Positions 52,471-64,000 of a stretch of DNA of 64,000 nucleotides are shown in pieces (the stretch's first letter is position 1; each line of letters starts with the position of its first letter). A program made the position numbers and the translations under genes. Source of the stretch: Phallusia mammillata (lineage: Eukaryota > Chordata > Ascidiacea > Phlebobranchia > Ascidiidae). Location of the stretch: contig QLIY01000650.1 in NCBI GenBank assembly GCA_003260075.1, positions 1-64,000 of the forward strand, in the 5' to 3' direction. Under the pieces are notes generated by a model that made no database searches, was not told the DNA's origin, and saw only the letters and a list, made by a program, of their open reading frames with translations.

Positions 52471-55400
52471 TCAAAAACAACTTTTCAAATTTTGAGTAAT
52501 AATCTCATAACCAACCAAATCAGATTTATTTGTGCTTGTGTTGCTGCTTGTAGAGGCAACACTTGATGGCGCCTGGTGGCTGGGAGTCAACGGGACGACG
52601 GTCGGTTTCGTCATAAGTGACGTGTCAGTCATGGTTGTCGTGGAAACGGTGTTGTTTCTTGCTGTATCGTTGGGGTCAGCGTTCTTAAGAGCCGCGATCT
52701 GTTGTTCGCTAACTTCCTCCAGAAAGTTGGAAGGCACGAGACCTTTCCTTCCTCGGAGTTCAGCCTAATAAGCGGAATAATTTAGTTTCGTTCGTTTTTT
52801 TTTTGGTGTACAGTATCTTCTTCAAGACTTTAATCCACAAAGGTGGAATTTTTTGCATTTTTTTTCAGAAAATGTAACACTATGCTTTGGTAAAACAAAC
52901 AAACATAGGATTCAATTAATTGCAACGACGACCTCATTTTAAGTCCCTAATGAATTTAGACCAGTGGTTTTTAGACTGTTTATTATCGTTTGTTCTGAAA
53001 ACGACTGGATAAATTTCATATGCCGTATTATTCGATTGTAAGCCGCGGCTTATAAAGTTTTTTACCCCACAGTTTCTGCGTCTTACAATCGAGGGCGGCT
53101 TACATTTAATCTCATACTGATGTTATTTCTACACCCCTGCTTTTTGCTTCATCTCGCGTTTAAAGTTATTTTTCAAACATAGATGTACGTCGATATACGT
53201 CTACAATTCTACTACGGGTACAACTATCGACTGCGTAGCAACATAAAAAGTTATTTTATGAAGCAAGAGTATCTAACATTCCAGCGTGCGGCTTACATTC
53301 AGGTAAATACGGTACTCCATATTTTAAAAACTAAATTTACCAACCACAACGCCACAGAATTAAAAATATCTATTTGAATAAATATGTCTAAAAATGTAAA
53401 ACTACACCCTTGGGGTTAAATACCTACAGGTTGAGAACCACTGGTCAAACAAATTACTCAAAAATCTTTAATTAATTGAAATCTTTGCCGTATTTGAAAA
53501 TACATGTTCTATTGAAAAAAAAATACTTGACCTTACAATAAACAAGTAAAGCAAAAAATCACACAGAAGTGCATTAGGCAGTAAATTGATCCTACCCTGA
53601 AGAATCCGTCTTCATCCATTGTTCCAAATATTTTTAGGAAGTCTCCACTCCTGAACGACAATTCCGCTTCGGCGTCGATGTTCGGTGACGATTCTTTCGG
53701 GTCGTAATCGAACAAAGCAACGCACATTCGAGCCTGATTCGGTGATGACGTCACTTCGACCTTTGACACCTCACCTGAACATGCAAACATCCCTTCTGCT
53801 TCTGTTACGTTGACAACGCATGAAAAATCCAATGCTAATTATTTTTGGTGTCATAATTTTATGGCTACCAAATGGAGTATTTTATGTTTTCGTGACAATT
53901 AGTAGGCTAGAGATTAACGATTCCAAAACAACAAACTGAAATTTGCGATTAAATCGTCCTCACAGCGCGAGGTAAAAAACTGATTTCTTAATACTTTAAT
54001 TGAAACTTGTTCGGCCAAACAAAGTTGTCCCAGTTAAGCCTACTTGAAAACGCCAATATTTTAATGCTATTACATTAAGTATGTTATGTTTCACTGACAA
54101 AAATAATAGGCTTGGGATTCATTATTCAGCAAAACAAAATATGCGAGGCACTAGGTAATTAATCTGATTTCTTAAGACATTGCTCCCCTTGCACACATAC
54201 TGAAACTTGTTCAATAACAAAGTTTCAGCGAAAATTTAGCTAATAGAGTGAAAATATTTTTACTTGTACCGTTTCTCTCATCCATGCTGGAGTTTTGATC
54301 GGATGACTGCAAGTTCATTCTTACGTCACGTGGCGATGCCGACGGCAAATGACCGCGCTCGAAAAGCTCCGACAACATTGTAAAGTCATCTACCTGTCCA
54401 ATGAGAGCAAGTGTATTTTTCAGACCTTAGGTTAAAATAAATAAAGAATATATATTACAAGTAAAGTGTAAAAAGGCTGTTTTCATACCTGTACTTCTGA
54501 TATCATGTTGCAGGGAATGTGACCACTTTTGCCGTTTTGTTTCTCGCCAAAGTAAAATCCGTCCGCGTCCTTATCGCCGTAAACCTAAAATAGAATAGAG
54601 TTCAAAATACATGGTTTCGACATTGAGGCCTTTCTCTTTATATCATTATACTGTGCATTTAATGTAATCAATCCATTTTGGGACTAATCTCATGTTTTTG
54701 TGTGGAGCAGTGATATTGTGTGTTAGCGTTTTTATAGAGGCTTTTTTACTTATTTTGTGGTACACCAAGCACAATGAAAAGCTGTCTAATTTTAGCCTAT
54801 TTTTTTATTTTAAACAAATGGCCAATTTTATTTCCAATTTTATCGAAAACAGATTTTATTCTATTTGGGCTGTTATTTTCCTCATGCATCTTATGAATCC
54901 GTGAAAAGTGTTCCAGAGAATTATTCTGATTTTTGACATATCAGTTACCTTTAAGAGTTGACCTTCAGTGAAAGAAATTTCGTCATCCAACATATCGGTG
55001 TTGGGCGACATGACGTAAGGATCGTAATCGTATAAAGCGACGAACAATGAAACTCGCGAATCATCTACGATCTCCATCTGTTAAACCGAACATGTGTAAA
55101 CATCACAACTCATGCATCGTATTACAGTAAACCTAGGTTAATCCGGACCCGTTTGGACCCATAAATTGCCGGATTAAGGGGGGGGGGGTCCACGATCTCC
55201 ATCTGGTAAACCGAACATGTGTAAACATCACTACTCATGCATCGTATTACAGTTAACCTAGGTTAATCCGGACCCGTTTGGACCCATAAATTGCCGGATT
55301 AACCGAAGATCTGCATTAACCGATGTCGATTAGTTATATCATTACCCTATTAGAAAGTATTTGTACCTCAAGATTTGTCCGAATTAGGCGAAGATCCGGA

Positions 55401-58400
55401 ATAACCGAGGTTCACTTGTAGTTGTAATTTAAGTTACAAAACAAGTCGATATGAGATAAAGAAACATTTTGACAACAATTATGTTCGTGGTTACGCTTAC
55501 AGAAAAGCAGGCGTACAAAATTTCACTGCTCCTTATTCATATTTTTAACTTATAATATGCTACAAAAACAGTGTCGTCGTATATAGGAATATTTCTTTTT
55601 AATGCAATGACATTTGCAGAACACAACTTTTTGTGGAAATGTGATGGTATTTTTCATAATTTTAAATCCATATTGGGGTAAAAAAACCTCAAAACTGTTA
55701 ACCTTAACCAAAAAAAAATGAATTCATTTGTTAAGTGTTGACAATAAGAAGCTAAAATACAAAAACATATTTGAGGTATTGTTTGTGAAACAGCAGATAC
55801 TCACCTCGGATACGGATCCTCCACTCTGGCTACTCGCATGATGTACTCTCTTGTGAAGTTGATGCTGATGATTTTGGTGAGCTTTGCGAGAGAGAGACTC
55901 TGATCTACATCCTTTTCTGTGATCCGACAGATGAGAATGCCAAGATCCATCTGCAAAAATTATTTGTAAATCTATTAATAAATCAAAAGGTACAGTTTTA
56001 CCTATTAAGTGTGTTGATAATCAAATTTCGGTAAATTAAGGTTCAAAACCGTAGTGGACTGAAATTTAGATAACTGTTGTTTCAAATATTTTCAAATTAT
56101 TAAACTTACGCGTGTGATAATTTTAAAACTAGGTTGATTAATTTGTTATTTTTTTAATGGTGAAGCACAGAGACAATACACCACATTACAAACTTCTCGA
56201 AATTTTGTCTCATACAAAAAATACAAGTTTTATTGAGTTCGAAATTACTTCAGTAACTTGGCGTGTTTTAGGGGCTGCTTGGGTAATTGGTCTATAAAGG
56301 GTCACAAATTAAATATCAAACCACAAGGGCAAAAAGCAAGCATCTGTGGCATGTTTGCTGGACCCAAAACCCCTTTTGACCCATTTTTAGTAACAACTTA
56401 GAGACGATTTTTCAATGACGTCACAAACCTGTTCCCACGTGATCGTCGCTATGCAACGAGTGCGGTGAATTCGATCCAGCATCTCTACGGCTCCTCCTTC
56501 CATCCGATCCCTGCCTCCTTCCTCTACTGCTCCCGTTTACCCACGCGCTCCCTCGGGATCCTGATTTGAAGCGACGGGAAGATCCGGATGTTGATGTGCT
56601 CCCGTGTCCGGATGACACAGATGCTTCTGACTCTTCATCTGACTGAAGAGGAGCAGAAGGATGCTGCCGGATGTTAGATGCAGATTTTGATCTGTATCGG
56701 GAAGTCGGGTCATTTTGCTCCATGGTGGAGGAGCGCTGGTGGCTCCTCCCTGTAGAATGAGTCCTCCGGAGGTTGGACTCGTGGTTAAGAATCTTCTTAT
56801 CAACCCTTGGAGCTTCTTCGTCGCTGCTTGTATCGTGTGTGATCTCTATGGATGGTACGACGGGTTGTATTTTGTTATCAACGCCCTTACTGTCTTTAAC
56901 GCCGCCCTTAGAGGTACCGTTTGTCAATGGTCGCATTACTGTCATCAATTGCGTGGGCAGGGTTCGTAGCAACCTTGTAACGAGACTCCTATGTAGGTGA
57001 TAAGGCGTGGAAAAATCTGACACCTGCCCTCCAGTGGACAAAGTTCGTACAGATAGCTTGACCGAAGGCAGGCAGTGGGCAAAAAGCGACCGCTGTGACA
57101 AACTGCTGCTACTACTGCTGCTCAGACCGCCACCTGTGCTGCTACGCTTTTGGTAACTAAGGTCGGCGTTGACAACGCGAGTCACGTGGTCTGAGAGCGC
57201 CTGCACGGTGAGTTGGCATTGGTCGGAGGTGGAAGGTTCCACGGTGGTGATTTGAACGTTGTTCACGTGTATTGTGTAACCTTTCACCAATACTCCGTTC
57301 GAAAGACCTGTGACAAATAGAAAGATGGCTTTAAGTACACCATGAGATAATTAGAAGCTCTGTCGTTTACTTCCGTGGTACAAACGCTGAACAAGTTTTC
57401 TGGTTTGCTATAAGTAGTTTACTGTGACCAAAATTATTGTAAAACATTTCTGTTATAAGGGTGGGATTAAAACAGGATTTTCACACAAAATTGTTTTTTT
57501 TACCGTTTTGTTTAAGCGTGACAGGTAACCACGAAATTTGCACAGACTCTGCGGACCCGGAAAGATTCTCTTCTACCTGAACACTGAGTGGCGGATCAGG
57601 AGGTCCAATAGTAGGTGTCGTAAATCTTAAATGGAAGAGGAGACGTTTTACGCACAGTGAGCAAAAACAAAATCATTTCTACACAAAGTATGCAACATTT
57701 CTCGCATTAAACACAAGTCACCTGAAGATATTACGGCCCCTGGTTATATTTTTTACATGTTTCTTAAAGTTTGGTTTCATATCATTTTTCAATTGATGAG
57801 CACTTACTACTATACAAAGTTTGCGACATGTTCGTCAATTGTATTTGTTTTATTGACTTTATAAACAGTCTTTAATCCTCCCGTTTTTAGATTTTATTTT
57901 ATTTGGGTGAATAATGCTTTTTTTTAAAAAAAAGTTTTGGGGTGTATAAATTGAGCAGTCAAATAAAAATAATAAAATGAAAAATGAAAAAAATATTTCA
58001 GTAAATGAAAAAAATTATTAATTTTTGATAACCAATAAACTGATAATCAACCTGATAGGTTTGGAAGACGATTCAAGGTCATTTTTAGCGTTTTTGCATT
58101 TCACCATCACTTCATACGTGGATGTCGGTTTGAGTCCAGTTATGGTTTGACGAAACATCGGGCAAGGCACAATAATTTGACGCTGGTAGTGAGTTAACCT
58201 GCATGAAAGAGTAAATTTTTATGTTTGGGAAAAATAACAAGTAGAGGAATCTCAAAGTTATGAGGTTTCAATGAAACAGAATTACATTTTTTAACCCCCC
58301 AAAAAACTTTTAATAAGTCGTGTTTCATACATTTTTTGAAGTAAGGGCCTTAAGTAGAAATAGCCTTAAGTAGAATATTAGCTCTTTAATTACCAAGAAA

Positions 58401-61400
58401 ATATTTGAAACAAGCCGTTGTTAGCCAGACGAAAAAAATTAAAGTTGTTTGGCCAACGAAAACAGAGTTCCTATAAAATCATATAAAACTGTCTCCAAAT
58501 TAGACCAAAAACTCACGTGTCAATATGTTTGTTTTCTTCTGTAATTTCGCCGACCGCCACACTGTGAGAAAAATTGCTGTTCACAGGTTCCCAAGCAACT
58601 CTAGCGCTGCCAGTGGTAAGATGTTCCACCCGCAAGTTGGCGATAGACACTTGGTCCTGTCGATCACCGAAGCGTATCGTGCAGTGGTGAGGTTCAGAGC
58701 GACCACGTTCAGTAATGGCACAAACACTTATCGCGTATGAATTCTGCGAACGCAAAGTCTTCATTGGAAAATTGTGACAAAACAAAATATATGGTATACA
58801 TAGGGATTGACAACTTAGAAAACAAACTCTGAGAATTGGAATCTAGAACTTTGTGAATCTAAAAATCCAGTTAAACAGGGTAAAAGGATTCGGTTTGTCG
58901 AAATTTAGGTGAATATGGTGTTACCAGATATGGTGTTACTATGGTGTTACTAGATTTTCCTTTTTTCCAATAGTTTCCTTAATCACACGCAACAATTGTG
59001 TAAAACACAGAAGCATACTCTTCTTTATCAATTCTTGAGGGAAAAATCATTGCAGAAATTTCGTTAAGCATGTGGTACAAAAATTGGGCAAAAAGTGTGT
59101 TTGATATTCTAGAATCGTTTGAGTTATTCTAGAATAATATTCTGAATCGAAGTATGTATTTAAACAGTTTTTATAACCCTGTATCTCAAATATGCACTAT
59201 ACTAAGGGAATCAGTTTTCGAGCAATTAGCAGATACAGTACCAGTTTTTATGAAAAAAGTTTTTTCACCTTGTCGTGGTAAATGTGTTCAACAACCGCTT
59301 TGCTCTTGCTGCCGTTGGCAACTGTCGCTAGGCAACCATCGACCAGCACGTGATATTCCTCCACTATGTCGTCATCGCTTAGTTGGGGGGCAATCCAACC
59401 TATAAAACACACGGAAAAAATTTTTTATTTTATTTTTTATTATTTAAAGAGCCACTGGAAAGCGTATGTGATGCACCAAAGCATCGAAGGTGTACAAAAT
59501 TGCCAGTGGGTTTCAATTTAGGGTCGAAATACATTTATTTCTTTACAATGATCCACTAACAAAGTTAAAGAGAAAACTTGAATCTGATTAAAGAGTATCA
59601 AGATATACAAGATAAAAGACGTCAAAGCCATGTCAGAACCAAAGTAAATTAAGGATACAACAAAAAATAATGCTACTAAATAAGAACATTTTTCCAGCGT
59701 TTAGCACACCTTGAAATTTATTTTTTGATAAGATTACTAGTTCACAACTCGTTTAGGGCCATGAACAACCACCCAAAATAAAAGAACGCCGTGGACTATT
59801 ACATTTTTGTTTTTTGAACGAAGTATGCACAACAAGATTTTTGGTTTAAAATAAATTTCTTTAAAACCGAATTTCAATGAGTGACAAAATTATTAACTAG
59901 CATTTTGATCATCCTTCAATATATAATATACAACTATCTCAAGTTTATCACCAAACACAGTTGTCCTGTAAACCACCTAAAAAAGTCATTGTGGAACCAC
60001 TAGTTGAGAACCACTGGGTCAAAGCTTCCAAAACAATGTTCGGCGTGTTCAAAAACGGTTAAAAACCACCTGCTTTTGGCAGCACAAGAGAATAATGTAA
60101 ACCTCAAAATGTAATACAACACATACCTATGATTAAACTGTGAGATAATTTCTTGTCGACACGAAGTTTGCGCGGGAAAGGCAAGACACTTGGTGGGGCA
60201 TGTGAGCTGTCGTCGCTCGACATCGTGTTGGGATCACGTGACTCCAGGTCCACGCTGCTGCTTGCGTAACTGTGACTGACGTCAGAATCGATCGATCTGT
60301 GACGTCAAAAGCAACAATGAGTGTTTGGCATTTGATTTGTATGTCTCCGTAATTGGGGGAAATTGCTAAGATTTTTTTTTTGTACAAATACACTTGAGAT
60401 TCGTCTATTTGGATTTAGTTTGTGGGGATGGTCCAGTTAGTATTTTGTTTTTTATTTTTATTAAATTACATGAAGATTTCAAAAAAGTTGAAAATTGTCT
60501 TCAACATGTCATATGGAGTCTTTGAAAAGAATCAAAACAGTTTTCTTTGTATTTTTGTGCAGTAACACGTTGTACAGAAAAAGGTAGGATAGATTTCTGT
60601 ATAGGGTGCCTATTTCTAGCCTATCTTTCGCTATAAGACATGTTCACAATATAGTCTCGTTCATTATATTACATGACTTATTAAGTGTGACCTATATGTT
60701 AATGCGCCGTACAGAAAAATGTACGATAGATAGATTCTAGCTTTGGGTTTGAATTTTTAGACATTGCCATAAGCTAATGTTCACAATACAGTCTCGTTCC
60801 AACGTGACTTGCATGTAAATACGCCGTTGTTACTAATATACACGAAAGCAGCAGCACTGATTTTGATAACAACTGTGCTCGTATTTATGCATAGGTCAAA
60901 AATGAGTGACTTTGTTATAAGCAAGAAGTCTTTAATTCACCTGAACCTGTTCATGGAACGCATCGATCCATCCGTGCTCCTCGAACGCCGTGACGGAGTT
61001 TTTATGACGTCATCAAGTGGGAGGGTGGGGCCGTTGGTGGGCGTGGCATCTTGGACGGGCTCGAGAAAGTTTGAAGGCACAAGACCTCGTGTTCCGTTGA
61101 TCAGTTCACCTGTGAATAAAATGCAAGTTGATTTAAACTGACAAATTTTATTCCATGCTTTGGAAAAGTTCGATATTAGGCACATTTGGATACTTCGGTT
61201 ACGCTAGTGCGAGCTAATGTAGCCAACTTGCGGCACTCCAGTTTGTTGGGCGCAACAGGCCGAAGCTTATCATGTATTGGCTCGCATCACTAGCTAACAT
61301 AATTTGGTGATTAAAAACATTTATCTCCGTATTTACAACACCAACCTTCAAAGAAGCCATCATCGTCCATACTCCCATGTACATAAACATAATCCCCAGC

Positions 61401-63263
61401 TACAAGTCCAAGTTCAGCTTCTGGGCTCTCATTGGGTCCGTCGTACGGGTTATACGAGTACTTCGCAATGTACATACGCAGAGGGGAAGACCCGTTGCTA
61501 GGGACATGGTCGCCGGTTGCTAGGGCCGGGTCAGGCATGGCTGCTTCCTCTTCAAATTCCTCAGCTTCGGTATCATCCATGTCCAATGCTGACGAGAAAT
61601 ATTTCATTGCAGCATAATGTTGTTGTTGGGTTGAAATTAAATTAAACAGAAAAAAAATTATAACAGCTAAAAGAAACGTTTGCTGTGAACAAATTTGGTA
61701 TTAAAATACTAATGTTAAGGTCCATCAAAAATGCATGATAGAGTATTGACAATACTGTTTAGCAAATGACCCAATTAAACAAAGGAGAATGATTTGGAAA
61801 AAAATCGTTTTCTAATTATAATGCTGCTTTCTTCCGAAAATTGCATTCATTTATTTCCAAGTGGTAACTCGTCGGCTTGGTCAAACTTTTCTTATCATTA
61901 GGCGACGTTAAACAAAAAGACATAGCACCACCTCCATGCCTGTAGGCCAATTCCTACACCATTTCCATGCACAACTACTGTGGGCTACATGTAAAGACAT
62001 ATTCGGTCAAAACAATAACCAGCGACAAATCCAACCTTTTTATCAAGTAACTGATTTAATGTAAGCACCCTTGCTGGGGGGGGGGGACAATAACCAGCGA
62101 CGAATCCAACCTTTTTATCAAGTAACTGATTTAATGTAAGCACCCTTGCTGAAGAAATTACTAACGCTTTGAAACCCGAAAAACTACAATTGTGCCAACA
62201 CAACAAATTATGAGACACGTGTCAATACTATATAGTTCGAATGTCCAACAAACTGGTTCAAACTCTTTTCAGCTCAAGATAACAACTTTTACATCCAATG
62301 ACGAATATTACGGCCAAAATAGACGTAAAAATTGTTTGTAAAAATTGTTTATTAAGCTTTTATGCGACTAACGTATTTCTAAACGGGTTTGACTTTTGCC
62401 TGATGTAGCCTCATTTCACTGACCATTACAAGAGCATTTGCTGGAACGTTTAAAAAATGAAGCATGTCGCTTTAGCATCTATTTCGGCTGTTATACTCAT
62501 GAACATACCCGTGTATAGTGTTTCAAAACAGCTTGTACCAAGCAAAACGCCAAACGCAACTGTAGCAATATAACCTTAACTGCAACCAGCCAAATACACC
62601 GCACCACGCACACTCCAAAACGTGCATAACCTACATAACATGCCGAGCAACGGTCGATGCCAATGCTGGCGAAAAATCGATACTCCATAGACCGAGGCAG
62701 GTGGCGGTGCCGGGGGGGGGGCCCTGGATGTTGCGACTGTATTTAAGGGGATGTAGGCAAGAAAAGGCGCAGGGTCTGGTTTAATCTGTACGCAGACCTC
62801 CATATACCGCAGCTAATACGGATTACATCACCAAGACATAGATCTGTGCGTATGAGGTGATATTTGAAACCGTTTTTGACACTAGATAGAGAAGCCTGTT
62901 TGTTCAGCTGCAAGGGACAAGCTTTTTTGACTTTAACTGAAAAAAACTATTTTTATTGTCATTCCACTTTATTACTAACAATTTGTCAGCAGCATATTGT
63001 TAGATAACAAATCTGTTATTCCAAACCTTTGCAACCATTAAAGTAAAGAACGCAAAAATTCATTTTCTATATAATTTATGTTCTATTAACTATCTCAGCC
63101 ATTGCTTTGAGCAACTTAATTCCCTGACAGGCCAACAAAGGCTTTCAAAAACATGGAAAATAGTAGATAAAACCTTCAAAGCAAAAAATCTCCAGTACCT
63201 TAAATTTACATTGTCGTAGTTATACCAGCCTCTTCTTAGCAAACCTTTACCTCCACTCTCCAT
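52471..63263 (-). CDS. RIMBP: RIM-binding protein (RIMBP family; about 1022 aa)
   Basis: Minus-strand exons: 63251-63263 (tentative MESG start), 61346-61588, 60941-61109, 60127-60296, 59269-59399, 58517-58743, 58052-58198, 57504-57625, 56429-57307, 55805-55950, 54949-55077, 54489-54584, 54270-54393, 53596-53774, 52471-52764. All phases agree. Domain order: SH3-I (MYIAKYSYNPYDGPNESPEAEL, then G-RGLVPSNFLE); three FN3 repeats (PFPRKLRVDKKLSHSLIIGW, NSYAISVCAITERGRSEP, WEPVNSNFSHSVAV, GLSNGVLVKGY); a long Ser/Arg-rich disordered part; SH3-II (LFVALYDYDPYVMSPN, VYGDKDADGFY.GE); SH3-III (MCVALFDYDPKESSPN, RGRKGLVPSNFLEEV). This is the RIMBP2-like order. The family links RIM and voltage-gated calcium channels at presynaptic active zones. 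The long N-terminal coiled-coil part of vertebrate forms is not seen and may lie beyond the window or be absent. Confidence 0.9.
52962..53443. mobile_element. hAT-like element with nested MITE in last intron of RIMBP
   Basis: Outer ends CAGTGGTTTTTAGAC and GGTTGAGAACCACTG; no convincing target duplication. Inside, about 53021-53313 has inverted ends GCCGTATT..TCGATTGTAAGCCGC and GCGGCTTACATTCAGGTAAA, the same family as the repeat at 17055-17255 and about 22875-23070. It was possibly a later insertion. Confidence 0.5.
55125..55418. mobile_element. pogo/Tigger-like MITE in RIMBP intron
   Basis: Ends CAGTAAACCTAGGTTAATCC and ATAACCGAGGTTCACTTG, flanked by TA on both sides (55123-55124, 55419-55420), as expected for the Tc1/mariner superfamily. 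A G-run at about 55178 bounds a direct copy of about 110 bases that includes the 5' edge of the neighbouring SH3 exon, so the true element is shorter than annotated. Confidence 0.5.
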
Positions 63264-64000
63264 CACTCAAACACAACCCGTCTGGTCTGCACTAGCATAC
63301 TACACGACATACTCGAAAAAGTGTGCGGCCACAGAAAGCCTAATTGCCGTCAAGTCAAGTCTCAAGGGGCGCTCACAGCTAGACATCGTGTGCAGGTGAA
63401 TGGTGATGACGCATGGCTACTCATTGGTGATTGCGTTTCGAAATGTGTTCATTACAGCGAAAAGCAACGACTGGCGGGCACGGGAAGATGCAGTGATGAA
63501 TATTTAATGGAGTGGGTCGCGTTCTTTTTTGGTGGTTTCTACAGCACGACCTACATCACGTACTTTTTGTTTACTCGCGTTTGGGGGTTTTGAAACCGTC
63601 CTTGTTTCCAATTAGAAAAGTGCGCTTCGATGTTTAAGTGGACATGTCAAATCAATAGACGGTGGTTTTTTAGCATAACCCCGCAATACATGCATTCAGC
63701 GACATTGAAGTTTCACAAATACACATGCAGACATATCCCGAATCTCAGATACTTTTTAGGCTCGCGTCTTACTAAGAAACTACAATCATTACGTCACATT
63801 TTGGAAACTAAAAACATAAAAAGTTGTTCAAAAAATTTGCAGCTTTACTCTATTGGAGTAAATAAAAGGAGGCGCGGGATGTGTTATTCATTGCCAGATG
63901 GAATAGATTTCTGATTGGAAAAATATTGGGAATACTTGGCTAAAAAGCCATGCCTCATTAAATCTGTTCTGGGCATAAGCCACAGAGGAACTGGATCCAA
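63264..64000. other. Upstream flank of the RIM-binding protein
   Basis: Nothing recognised. If the MESG exon is real, the promoter lies here. An open frame at 63321-63593 (+) has no domain. The intron to the left (61589-63250) has C/G-runs at about 62077 and 62713, the first bounding a direct copy of AATAACCAGCGACGAATCC. Confidence 0.4.

Overview
Eukaryotic nuclear DNA. It is AT-rich, with GT-AG introns mostly of 60-900 bp. Its single-copy genes are animal genes: PDHB, RAB3GAP1, TRUB2, CHMP2B and a RIM-binding protein. Compact invertebrate introns together with chordate-like protein matches suggest a tunicate, most likely an ascidian of the Ciona type. That is an inference; nothing here fixes the species.

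Layout. 1-694 holds the last exon of PDHB (+). 735-842 is an isolated piece of ETFDH (-). From about 1.15 to 38.7 kb there is a tandem array of six paralogous C2HC zinc-finger genes, all on + (starts at 4235, 14660, 20590, 27685, 32809 and 37140). Two related upstream two-finger modules (1599-3830 and 12991-14226) precede the first two copies, and a different, frame-shifted C2H2 gene (11626-12519) is cut off at the second duplication boundary. Spacer DNA between copies is itself duplicated and is full of small non-autonomous DNA transposons. Several of these have clear 8-bp target-site duplications and an unoccupied counterpart in a paralogous spacer. 38.7-64 kb is ordinary single-copy sequence: RAB3GAP1 (+), TRUB2 (-), CHMP2B (-) and a 15-16-exon RIM-binding protein (-).

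The zinc-finger family is the unusual part. Each gene encodes about 250-270 aa: two or more C2HC fingers, a Ser/Thr/Lys/Pro-rich linker split over many tiny exons, and a conserved C-terminal block ending in I/VMVF[R/T]. Every intron I could place is phase 2 and every internal exon is a multiple of three, so exons can be lost, fused or duplicated without breaking frame. The paralogs show this happening. I do not recognise the family by name and assign no function beyond probable zinc binding.

Caveat: the assembly contains about 25 runs of pure C or G (up to 416 bases) and five single-N gaps. Most runs sit between two near-identical direct repeats of local sequence, which looks like an assembly artefact. 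Local duplications next to such runs should not be trusted, and some fall inside exons. All exon boundaries here come from reading frame, splice consensus and comparison between paralogs by eye; no search was run.
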